Source: Acidiphilium acidophilum (GTDB taxonomy: Bacteria > Pseudomonadota > Alphaproteobacteria > Acetobacterales > Acetobacteraceae). From it: DNA of 64,000 nucleotides. A model generated the notes under the pieces. That model had not been told where the DNA came from, did no database searches, and saw only the letters and a list, made by a program, of their open reading frames with translations. Position 1 is the stretch's first letter. Each line of letters starts with the position of its first letter. Below are positions 17,350-24,687 of this stretch, in pieces. The position numbers and the translations under genes were made by a program. Location of the stretch: contig NZ_JAWXYB010000018.1 of assembly GCF_033842475.1 (NCBI RefSeq), forward strand, positions 1,223,501-1,287,500, written 5' to 3'.

Positions 17350-18119
17350 TGATTTGCGGAATTGAGAGCGTGGGCGAAGCTTTGGAAAATGCGGAGCGAC
17401 GCTTCATCGTGGTCGAAATCATATTCCGGGTGCCACTGCACACCCAACAGGTAGCCACCGCCGGTCCCGGTGATGGCTTCGATGGTGCCATCGATCGCCC
17501 GCGCTTCGACGAGCAATCCGGGGGCCAGCCGGTTGATCCCCTGATTATGCAGTGAATTGACCGCCAGAGAGCGGCGACCGATGATCTGTTCGAGTCTGCC
17601 GCCGGATCTGACGGTGATATGATGGGCCTTGCCGGTTCGCACGGCACCGAAGGGCTGCATCGGGGTCGAATGATCGATACGGGTCGGAATGTCCTGAAGC
17701 CTCTGGTGGAGCGTTCCACCCAGGGCGACATTGAGTTCCTGCAAGCCGCGGCAGATGGCAAGGACGGGCAAGCCACGGCCGATTGCCCCTCGCACCAGTG
17801 GCAGCGTGACCTGGTCACGCTCGGGATCTTCCGGGGCGTCGTCGGGCGGTTGAGGCGGGCCGCCGTAGAAGGCTGCCGCGACGTTGCTTCGGCTTCCGGT
17901 CAGAATGATGCCGTCGAGGCGATCGAGCAGGGTTTCAACATCGGCATGCAGCCCATTCGCCGGGATGAGAACGGGAACCGCGCCCACGACCTGATCGACC
18001 GCTCGCACATAGGTATCCGACGCGGCGTGGTTTTTCATCGCGAACACGCCGAACGATTTCTGGCAACATGAAATGCCGATCAGTTTCGCGGTTCTGACGC
18101 CCATGCGCTTTAGTCCCAA
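17340..18119 (-). CDS. gamma-glutamyl-gamma-aminobutyrate hydrolase family protein
   Basis: 259-residue class I glutamine amidotransferase-like hydrolase, similar to PuuD, which releases GABA from gamma-glutamyl-GABA in putrescine breakdown. The nucleophile cysteine is in VLAICRGLQELNVALGG, and the His-Glu pair is in GVQWHPEYD. LTGSRSNVAAAFYG is another family stretch. No other puu gene is adjacent, so the substrate is open. ATG 18104 is an alternative start. Overlaps the FAH-family gene downstream. Confidence 0.88.
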   Translation of the reverse strand: MGLKRMGVRTAKLIGISCCQKSFGVFAMKNHAASDTYVRAVDQVVGAVPVLIPANGLHADVETLLDRLDGIILTGSRSNVAAAFYGGPPQPPDDAPEDPERDQVTLPLVRGAIGRGLPVLAICRGLQELNVALGGTLHQRLQDIPTRIDHSTPMQPFGAVRTGKAHHITVRSGGRLEQIIGRRSLAVNSLHNQGINRLAPGLLVEARAIDGTIEAITGTGGGYLLGVQWHPEYDFDHDEASLRIFQSFAHALNSANQWQ

Positions 18120-18199
18120 ATTTTGTGCCCTTTGTCAGCACTTTGATCATGCGCGGCTGGAATGCGTATCCCCGGGACTGATCTGAAGGCTGGGTATCG

Positions 18200-18820
18200 T
18201 CAGTTCGAAAACCCTTTTACGTATTCAAAATCCTTGTCCGGAAACGGATGGGCGTTTTTAAGATCATACAAGCTCACCTGGGTCAGTTGGCCCTGCGCGT
18301 CGGTTACCCGCCATTGGCGCAATTCCATCGGGTCCGTCGAAAATACCAATGTGATGTGGCCTTGCTGAGATTTGCCGGTTCGTATGAGCGTCACCTGAAT
18401 TTCGCCGGGCGGCTGAGAGACCTTGGTCACGGTGACGGAGCCGCTCAGGGTGATGTGCTTATCCAGCAGAATGCCCAGGGGTGTGGAACCAAGCGGGATA
18501 TTGGTCGTCTGGTCGAGCGCGGGGTCGTGGTACACCAGCAACCCGAATCCTGCGACCAGAAGCTGTGGATTTGGCTTGTCGTATTGAAAGCGCATTTTTC
18601 CCGGCCGCTGGACAATGGCGTGGCCGGTACGCACGCCCCCATCGGGGCCGACTTGCATGAAGCGCGCCGTGATCGTTTTCAACCCGTTCAGATACGACTG
18701 AACTCGGTCGAGAACCGGTTGATCAGGTTGGGAGGTAACCGCCGCTCGCCCCTGCGCCCCGGCGAGTGCGAGCGCCGTGGCTGTCGCCAAGGTGGAAATC
18801 GTGAGACGGCGGGTGATCAA
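18200..18820 (-). CDS. lolA: LolA-like outer membrane lipoprotein carrier
   Basis: 206-residue periplasmic protein with a clear signal peptide (ITRRLTISTLATATALALAGAQGRA). The body follows the LolA half-barrel pattern: YLNGLKTITARFMQVGPDGG, then GHAIVQRPGKMRFQYDKPNPQLLVAGFGLLVYHD, ending with LYDLKNAHPFPDKDFEYVKG. It should shuttle lipoproteins from LolCDE to the outer membrane. The marR gene lies 23 bp upstream on the same strand, so the two are likely cotranscribed. lolA lies near xth in other alphaproteobacteria, as loosely here. Confidence 0.82.
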   Translation of the reverse strand: MITRRLTISTLATATALALAGAQGRAAVTSQPDQPVLDRVQSYLNGLKTITARFMQVGPDGGVRTGHAIVQRPGKMRFQYDKPNPQLLVAGFGLLVYHDPALDQTTNIPLGSTPLGILLDKHITLSGSVTVTKVSQPPGEIQVTLIRTGKSQQGHITLVFSTDPMELRQWRVTDAQGQLTQVSLYDLKNAHPFPDKDFEYVKGFSN

Positions 18821-18843
18821 CGTGCTCTCCTTCGCTACCGGCG

Positions 18844-19233
18844 TCAGCCCGCCGCGGCAGGACGGCGCGGGGCATTTTCCGTCGAGTTCCGCCCCGACGC
18901 AATCATTTCGCCCATCACGTTTCTGATCTCGCGAAGAAACGCGGACCCCTTGGTCGTGCGCTGCACCAGAACGCTGCGCCGGTCGGTTGGATCAACCTTG
19001 CGTCGCGCCAGATCGAGGTCGGAGAGACGGTCCAGAGCGCGGGTGATGGCAGGTTTGGAGACATTCAACTGTCCCGCCAGACCACGAACCGTATGGGCAC
19101 CCTCGTTCAGATAGCAGGTGAGAAACACCCCAAGCTGCCGCGCTGAAAGATCGACGCCGTCGCGACGCACGAGGGCGACGATCGTGTCGCGAAAGATGCC
19201 GACCAGATCGTCGGACGTCATTTGTGTTGCCAT
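18844..19233 (-). CDS. MarR family transcriptional regulator
   Basis: 129-residue winged-helix protein. The core contains LSARQLGVFLTCYLNEGAHTVRGLAGQLNVSKPAITRALDRLSDLDLARRKVDPTDRRSVLVQRT, with the recognition helix (SKPAITRALDRL) and the wing (DPTDRRSVLV). The ATG at 19233 has AAGGAG eight bases upstream; a GTG at 19242 overlaps that element and is less likely. It heads a two-gene unit with lolA. The ligand is unknown. Confidence 0.88.
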   Translation of the reverse strand: MATQMTSDDLVGIFRDTIVALVRRDGVDLSARQLGVFLTCYLNEGAHTVRGLAGQLNVSKPAITRALDRLSDLDLARRKVDPTDRRSVLVQRTTKGSAFLREIRNVMGEMIASGRNSTENAPRRPAAAG

Positions 19234-19302
19234 GGGTTGCACTCCTTATCGTTCAACGGACAACGGCAGCATCGCTCGGCGGTAACCTGACGAGGGATTT
19301 TT

Positions 19303-19322
19303 CAAGAAGTTTCAGCTTCTTG
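19303..19322. promoter_or_regulatory. inverted repeat upstream of marR (possible operator)
   Basis: CAAGAAG / CTTCTTG separated by TTTCAG, 70-90 bases upstream of the marR start. MarR proteins usually repress themselves from such repeats. No U-run follows on either strand, so it is unlikely to be a terminator. The rest of the 19234-19470 gap shows no gene. Confidence 0.3.
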
Positions 19323-19470
19323 GCCGTGTATCGAAAGTCGCGATGTCATCGCACATCAACAACGATCGACTACGCAACAGTTATGGGACGTGAGGGAGTG
19401 CTACAAGCCATCGAAACATGAAAACATTGCAACTCCGTTGCAAGCGCGGCTGCCGCGATTTTGGCGCAAT

Positions 19471-20865
19471 TCATCTGGTTGCATCGTTGGCGAAACTTTC
19501 AATCGCCGTCACCGCAGCGCGGAGCGCCTGGGCTTCGCCACCGTCGGGGCGTCCGGGACGGGTTTGATCATTCCAGGCATACGTGTCGACATGAGCCCAT
19601 TTGCGGGCCGGGGGGATGAAGCGCTGAAGAAACAGAGCCGCCACGATCGCACCCGCCATCGGCTTCGATCCGACCGTATTCGAATCCGCAACCGGGCTGG
19701 ACAGCCATTGATCGTAACCGGCCCACAAGGGGAGCCGCCAGAGAGGATCGTGGGAACGACTGCCGGAATCGAGGAGAGTTTGAGCGAGTGTGTCGTCATT
19801 GCTGAAGAGGGCAGGAAGGTCGGGACCGAGGGCGACCCGTGCGGCTCCCGTGAGGGTTGCGAAATCGATCAGCCAGTCCGGCCCGGAGTCTGCAGCGTCG
19901 GTCAAGAGGTCGGCCAGCACCATGCGTCCTTCGGCATCGGTATTGCCGATTTCGATCGTCTGGCCGGATCTCGTTCGGATCACGTCGAGCGGGCGCATGG
20001 CATGACCGGAAATGCTGTTTTCCACGCATCCGATCCGAACATCCAGACGCACGGGGATACCCAGAGCCATGATCGCCTGGGCGACACCCAGCACGATCGC
20101 GGCCCCTCCCATATCCTTCTTCATCCGCAGCATTCCGGCGCTCGGCTTGATGTCGTAGCCTCCCGAATCGAAACACACGCCTTTGCCGCAGAGCGATATC
20201 AGAGGGTGGGAGGGGTCATCTCCGTAGGTGAATCGCAGAACCGCCGGGGGACGCGCGGAACCCGCCCCGACAGCGGCGAGCGCCGGGTAGCCAGTGGTTA
20301 GCGCATCGTCGACGATCCGGATCGATTTCTGAGCGAATCGCGCGGCGAGATCCGCCCCGGCGTCGGCCAGTTCTGCCGGGCCGAGAACGTTTGCGGGGGT
20401 ATTGATCAGATCGCGGGCGAAGCAAACGGCAGCAGCCAATGCATCCGCACGGGGCGTGGGGCCGGGCAGGTGGATGATGGCGGCGGGCTCGTTTGTGGAG
20501 CGAAATCGTCCAAATCGATAACGGCCGAGCTGGATTCCGAGAGCTGCATCGTCTCGTTCGTAACTGCCCTCGGCGAGATGCCACGTCTGTCCAGCGGGGA
20601 GCATCGCGGCCACCGAGCCGAAGGCATACGGGGATCGATCGTCTCCTAAACCCAGCAACGCGCCAGCCAGCCCATCGGGGCCGGGGATCAGCGCGAGCGT
20701 GTGAGGTTTTGCCGTGAAGCCCTGGGCCCGAACGAAGGCCGCCGCCGCCGATCCGAGCGATTCGAGAAAACCGTCGCGTTCAGAGGGTCGCAGAGGGTGG
20801 ATGGCCAGTGAGCCGTTCGGGTCCGATGAACCGGACATTTGAGATGACGTCGGGTCGAGTGCCAT
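19471..20865 (-). CDS. leucyl aminopeptidase family protein (M17)
   Basis: 464-residue two-metal aminopeptidase. The C-terminal catalytic domain shows GKGVCFDSGGYDIKP (metal-binding Lys and Asp), MKKDMGGAA, and the family signature NTDAEGRMVLADLL with Asp, Glu and Arg in place, followed by DFATLTGAARVALG. The N-terminal domain is diverged, as in PepB-type members. It likely acts in cytosolic peptide turnover. Its promoter would lie in the intergenic segment now bordered by an insertion sequence. Confidence 0.92.
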   Translation of the reverse strand: MALDPTSSQMSGSSDPNGSLAIHPLRPSERDGFLESLGSAAAAFVRAQGFTAKPHTLALIPGPDGLAGALLGLGDDRSPYAFGSVAAMLPAGQTWHLAEGSYERDDAALGIQLGRYRFGRFRSTNEPAAIIHLPGPTPRADALAAAVCFARDLINTPANVLGPAELADAGADLAARFAQKSIRIVDDALTTGYPALAAVGAGSARPPAVLRFTYGDDPSHPLISLCGKGVCFDSGGYDIKPSAGMLRMKKDMGGAAIVLGVAQAIMALGIPVRLDVRIGCVENSISGHAMRPLDVIRTRSGQTIEIGNTDAEGRMVLADLLTDAADSGPDWLIDFATLTGAARVALGPDLPALFSNDDTLAQTLLDSGSRSHDPLWRLPLWAGYDQWLSSPVADSNTVGSKPMAGAIVAALFLQRFIPPARKWAHVDTYAWNDQTRPGRPDGGEAQALRAAVTAIESFANDATR

Positions 20866-21231
20866 TGAACTACTCCGGTCCGATGTCCGGCGCGTGCCCG
20901 CGGCGGATCGAGGATGTCAGATTGAGGTGCCGTGTTCTTTTGCTCCAGGTGATGCGGGCGGACAATGGCGGTGACCTCACGGGACCGGACGAGGCAGCAT
21001 GGCTGCGCGTGCACTGTTGTTCCGAACAGGATACAGGCATATTTGAACACCGTGTCTGGAATGCAGGGTTTTGAACTTGTCCACTATCGTAAATATCAGG
21101 CAAAAACAGGTCAGTAGCTCTATGGTTTGTAATCTTCGTGCCATAATCCTGACTCGATAAATAAACAAAATCAACATGTTATGAACTCGTGCCAGACGTT
21201 TCGGCCTCGGTTGGAGGGCTGTGAAAATCCT
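20866..21231. other. intergenic region without recognisable gene, between the aminopeptidase gene and the IS
   Basis: About 370 bases. The first half is GC-rich and coding-like but has no supported frame. From about 21070 to 21180 it is markedly AT-rich, including the stretch around 21160-21185 with AAATAAACAAAAT. The latter may hold the promoter of the aminopeptidase gene and, before the IS arrived, of uvrC. One imperfect DnaA-box-like TTGTCCACT lies near 21078. Confidence 0.5.
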
Positions 21232-21239
21232 TGGCGGTG
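21232..21239. repeat. target site duplication of IS copy 1 (left)
   Basis: TGGCGGTG, repeated exactly at 22593-22600 on the other side of the element. Eight bases is a usual IS256-family duplication length. Confidence 0.9.
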
Positions 21240-21280
21240 GATTGAGCAACCTGATGTCTGGAAAATAGGGCGAGCGGGGG

Positions 21281-22462
21281 TCAGGCATCCTGGTAGTCCC
21301 ACTTGATGTAGCCCTTGGTGTCGGCGGCCCATTTTTCATCGATTTCGACGAGGACGGCGCTGACGAGGCGTTCGAGGGAGGCTTCGTTGGGGAAGACCCT
21401 GATTTTGGTGGTGCGGCGTTTGAGTTCCTGCTGGATGCCGCGTTCCATGGGGTTGGAAGTGCGAAGCCGGCGCTGGTGGGGTTCTGGCAGTGTGAAGACG
21501 GTGAGGCCTTCGGGGATATTTCGTTCGAGCCAATCGGCGAGCTTTGGTGCGGTGTCGCGATAGGCATTGACGAGGGTTGTGAGAGCGATCTGGGCAGCGG
21601 CGAGGGAATTTGCGTTCCAGACGGTCCGGAGTTCTGCGCCGATGCGTTTGCGGATGGCGTGGTTGGGGGCGTGGTGGATGGCGTTTTGGGCGAGGTGGAA
21701 CTGGCATCGTTGCCAGTGTGCGGCGCCGAAGACGGCGCGGCGTGCGGCGTGCAATCCGGCATGGTCATCGGAGACGATGAATTCGACGCCTCGCAGGCCA
21801 CGCTGATGGAGGCTTTCGAGGAAGGCACGCCAATGGACTTCGGCCTCGGAAAGGGCGACCGAGACGCCGAGGACACGGCGGCGTTCATCGGGTCCGATGC
21901 CGATGGCCGAGAGCACGGCGGCATCGCGGACGACGCCATTATCGCGCATTTTTTCATATCTGGCGTCGAGGATGAGGTAGCGGATCTCGGCGAGGGGTCG
22001 GGTGCGCCAGGCGGCGAGTTCGTCATCGAGCAGCTTGCTGGCGCGGCTGACCTGAGCGGAGGAGAGGCTTTCGATGCCGAATTCGCGCATGACGGCCTCG
22101 ACGTCGCGGGTGGAGACGCCTTTGATGTACATTTCGGCGACGGCGACCATGACGGCGCGGACCGAGCGTCGGCCGCGTTCGAGGGACTGTGGGTAGAAGG
22201 GTTCGCCCACGTGACCGGCGGTTTTGGGGACATCGACGGTGATCGACCCGGCCGGGGTATCGATCCGCTTGGGCTTGTAGCCATTGGCGTAACCCTGACG
22301 ATCGGGGTTGCGCTCGTAGTGACTGGCGTGGAGGAAGCGTTCGCGCTCGATCTGCATGGCGAGTTCGAAGGTCCTGGCAAATACCGTGGCGATATCGCCT
22401 GCGCCGTTTTCGATCAGATGTTCCAAAAGTGCCTCGATAATCGTATCCTTTTTGGCGTCCAT
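21281..22462 (-). CDS. IS256-family transposase, copy 1
   Basis: 393-residue mutator-type DDE transposase. The catalytic triad fits D166 (LILDARYEKMR), D232 (FIVSDDHAGL) and E340 (SNPMERGIQQELKRRT). The C-x2-H signature follows the second Asp (C253, H256), as in IS256/MULE enzymes. Length is normal, the frame is intact and the start MDAKKDTIIEALLEHL is typical, so it is probably active. It is identical to the second copy. Confidence 0.96.
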   Translation of the reverse strand: MDAKKDTIIEALLEHLIENGAGDIATVFARTFELAMQIERERFLHASHYERNPDRQGYANGYKPKRIDTPAGSITVDVPKTAGHVGEPFYPQSLERGRRSVRAVMVAVAEMYIKGVSTRDVEAVMREFGIESLSSAQVSRASKLLDDELAAWRTRPLAEIRYLILDARYEKMRDNGVVRDAAVLSAIGIGPDERRRVLGVSVALSEAEVHWRAFLESLHQRGLRGVEFIVSDDHAGLHAARRAVFGAAHWQRCQFHLAQNAIHHAPNHAIRKRIGAELRTVWNANSLAAAQIALTTLVNAYRDTAPKLADWLERNIPEGLTVFTLPEPHQRRLRTSNPMERGIQQELKRRTTKIRVFPNEASLERLVSAVLVEIDEKWAADTKGYIKWDYQDA

Positions 22463-22514
22463 TCATCGGTCTCCATGTTGGTGTGAACAACTGCATGGAA
22501 TACCAGAATGAACA

Positions 22515-22544
22515 GCCCTTGCCGGGGCATGCCCCGGCAAGGGC
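22515..22544. repeat. 30-bp perfect palindrome in the IS leader, copy 1
   Basis: Two perfectly complementary 15-base halves (GCCCTTGCCGGGGCA and its complement), 53 bases upstream of the transposase start and inside the right end. It could form a strong hairpin in any transcript entering from outside and shield the transposase from read-through. The same structure is at 44159-44188 in copy 2. Confidence 0.8.
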
Positions 22545-22592
22545 ACCAACTCCCAACCCAAAATGAATTTCCAGACGTCAGGTTACACCACC

Positions 22593-22600
22593 TGGCGGTG
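22593..22600. repeat. target site duplication of IS copy 1 (right)
   Basis: TGGCGGTG, matching 21232-21239. Confidence 0.9.
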
Positions 22601-22616
22601 CGTCGGTTCCGGAGGT

Positions 22617-22637
22617 TTATTCACAGAGTTATCCACA
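22617..22637 (+). promoter_or_regulatory. two tandem perfect DnaA boxes
   Basis: TTATTCACA at 22617-22625 and TTATCCACA at 22629-22637 both match the DnaA-box consensus TTATNCACA exactly, in the same direction and 12 bases apart start to start. They lie 56 bases upstream of uvrC and 17 bases beyond the IS duplication. Confidence 0.7.
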
Positions 22638-22692
22638 GAGCGATCGCAGCGAACGACGCACGGCAAATCAAGCGAAAGGGAAGCGGGTCGCG

Positions 22693-24537
22693 ATGGGAAG
22701 TGATGTGATTTTGCACGCGTTGGCCACCCTGCCATCCAGCCCGGGCGTGTATCGGATGCTGGGAAGTGGGGGTGAGGCTCTCTATGTCGGCAAAGCGCGC
22801 AGCCTCAAAAAACGGGTAGTTGCCTATACGCAACCGCATCGGTTGCCTGAGCGACTTCGCCGCATGGTCTCTGAAACGTCGAGTGTGGAAATCGTCACCA
22901 CGCATACCGAAGCGGAAGCCCTGCTGCTCGAAGCAAATCTGATCAAGCGGCTGAAGCCCAAATACAACATATTGCTGCGTGACGATAAATCCTACCCCTG
23001 GCTGATGATCACCCATCATCCGCGATTTGCCCGGCTGACCAAGCACCGCGGCACGCAGACGCGCGACGCAAGTTACTGGGGGCCGTTCGCGTCGGCATGG
23101 TCGGTCAATCAGACGATCCAGGCCCTTCAGAAAGTGTTTCTGATCCGAACCTGTGCCGATACCGTGTTTGCCAACCGATCGAGACCGTGCCTGCTCTACC
23201 AGATCAAACGTTGTTCCGCGCCATGCGTCGGCCGGATCTCGGAAGCTGATTATGCTGAACTGGTGGGGCAGGCGCGCGGGTTTCTGTCGGGCCGCGCGGG
23301 CACCGTTCAGCAGGATCTTGCGCGGGATATGGAAGCGGCCTCGGAGGCGCTCGAATTCGAGCGCGCGGCGGCGATCCGGGACCGGATCAGAGGTCTCACC
23401 CATATCCAGGGTAGCGACGTGATCAATCCCGAGTCGATCGCCGACGCCGATCTGATCGCGATCCATCAGGCTGCGGGGCAGTCCTGCGTGCAGGTTTTTT
23501 TCATTCGCGGCGGGCGCAACAACGGGAACCGGAGTTTCTTTCCGTCACAGGCGCGGGGCGAGGATGCCGCCGATGTTCTGGCTGCCTTCATCACGCAATT
23601 CTACGACGACAAGACGCCACCCGCTTTGATTCTGCTTAACCATCCCCTCGCGGAAGCCGGGTTGCTGGCAGAAGCCCTGACGTTGAAAGCCGATCGCAAA
23701 GTCGAGATTGCGGTGCCCCAGCGCGGTGAGAAACTGGCCGTGATCAAGCACGCGGAGACCAATGCACGAGAGGCGATGGAGCGCAAACTGGCGGAGTCGG
23801 CTGGACAGGAGAAGTTGCTCGCCGCGACCGCCGCACTGTTCGGTCTCGACCGATCGCCGGAAAGGATCGAGGTTTACGACAACTCGCACATCATGGGCAG
23901 CAGCCCGTACGGTGTGATGATCGTTGCGGGACCTGAAGGATTGATGAAGGCGGCCTACCGGAAATTTTCGATCAAGAGTGCGATGGCACCGGGTGATGAT
24001 TTCGCGATGATGCGCGAGGTTCTCACGCGGCGGTTTTCGCGCGCCATGGCGGAGGACCCTGACCGCGCCGGAGGGACATGGCCGGATCTGGTGATCATCG
24101 ATGGCGGGGCGGGCCAATTGTCTGCGGCGCAATCCGTTCTCGACGACCTCGGGATCAGCGATCTGACACTCGTGGCGGTTGCGAAGGGCCCGGATCGGGA
24201 TGCCGGGCGCGAATGGTTTCACCTGGCAGGGCAGGCGCCGTTTCAGCTTCCCGCGCGCGATCCGGTTTTATATTTTCTTCAGCGTTTGCGGGATGAGGCT
24301 CATCGGTACGCGATCACGACGCATCGGGCGGCACGCAGCCGCAAAATATCCAGCAGCGAACTCGACGAGATCGAAGGCATCGGTGCGGCGCGCAAGCGAG
24401 CCCTTCTCAACCATTTCGGGTCGGCGCGGGGGGTCAGGCAAGCGGGGTTGCGCGACCTCGAGGCGGTTTCGGGAATCAATCGGACGATCGCCCAAATCGT
24501 TTACGATCATTTCAACTCAAATACGAAGCCGCGCTGA
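22693..24537 (+). CDS. uvrC: excinuclease ABC subunit C
   Basis: 614-residue nuclease of nucleotide excision repair that makes both incisions. The N-terminal GIY-YIG domain is seen as [42 protein letters not shown] and a UVR motif ([14 protein letters not shown]) follow; then the RNase H-like domain starts with [19 protein letters not shown] and holds [13 protein letters not shown]. Tandem helix-hairpin-helix motifs close it ([22 protein letters not shown]). The ATG at 22693 follows AAAGGGAAG. IS copy 1 lies only 100 bp upstream and may have separated it from its native promoter. Confidence 0.96.
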   Translation: MGSDVILHALATLPSSPGVYRMLGSGGEALYVGKARSLKKRVVAYTQPHRLPERLRRMVSETSSVEIVTTHTEAEALLLEANLIKRLKPKYNILLRDDKSYPWLMITHHPRFARLTKHRGTQTRDASYWGPFASAWSVNQTIQALQKVFLIRTCADTVFANRSRPCLLYQIKRCSAPCVGRISEADYAELVGQARGFLSGRAGTVQQDLARDMEAASEALEFERAAAIRDRIRGLTHIQGSDVINPESIADADLIAIHQAAGQSCVQVFFIRGGRNNGNRSFFPSQARGEDAADVLAAFITQFYDDKTPPALILLNHPLAEAGLLAEALTLKADRKVEIAVPQRGEKLAVIKHAETNAREAMERKLAESAGQEKLLAATAALFGLDRSPERIEVYDNSHIMGSSPYGVMIVAGPEGLMKAAYRKFSIKSAMAPGDDFAMMREVLTRRFSRAMAEDPDRAGGTWPDLVIIDGGAGQLSAAQSVLDDLGISDLTLVAVAKGPDRDAGREWFHLAGQAPFQLPARDPVLYFLQRLRDEAHRYAITTHRAARSRKISSSELDEIEGIGAARKRALLNHFGSARGVRQAGLRDLEAVSGINRTIAQIVYDHFNSNTKPR

Positions 24538-24586
24538 CAACCGCTCGAAGTTTCATGCCAGGACAAGCGCTATCTATATAAAGAGA

Positions 24587-24639
24587 TTAACAAAGCCTTA
24601 GCGTTTTCGCTTTACACAACTTAAGGTTTAACGTTAAAT
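24587..24639 (+). promoter_or_regulatory. candidate promoter with palindrome and CtrA-like half-sites upstream of the Hint gene
   Basis: TTTACA (24611-24616), 17 bases, TTAAAT (24634-24639) form a plausible promoter. Overlapping the -10 is the 12-bp palindrome TTTAACGTTAAA (24627-24638). Further up, TTAA-N7-TTAG at 24587-24601 is one base off the CtrA consensus TTAA-N7-TTAA. The segment is very AT-rich for this genome. Confidence 0.4.
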
Positions 24640-24687
24640 ACACCCTCAGATTGCATGTTTTGATCGCAGCAAAACCTGGGAGGTGTC

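Larger units (their letters stand above)
21240..22592 (-). mobile_element. IS256-family insertion sequence, copy 1 (1353 bp)
   Basis: The ends were defined from the 8-bp duplication. The left end begins GATTGAGCAACCTGATG and the right end, read inward on the minus strand, GGTGGTGTAACCTGACG. These are imperfect inverted repeats of about 25 bp with 19 matches, sharing AACCTGA and GTCTGGAAA. It carries one transposase gene on the minus strand and a 30-bp perfect palindrome upstream of it. It appears identical to the copy at 42884-44236, since every frame of both gives the same peptides, so transposition was recent. Confidence 0.95.

Noticed and set aside
21476-22486. 336-codon open frame antisense to the transposase in each IS copy
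   Set aside because: Asp/Gly-rich shadow of the transposase frame with no recognisable domain.
20866-22692. Interpretation of the DnaA-box region as the chromosomal origin
   Set aside because: Only two perfect boxes were found, no origin-linked genes are adjacent, and the plus strand is G-rich on both sides of this point, which is not the skew pattern of an origin. Kept only as a DnaA-binding candidate.
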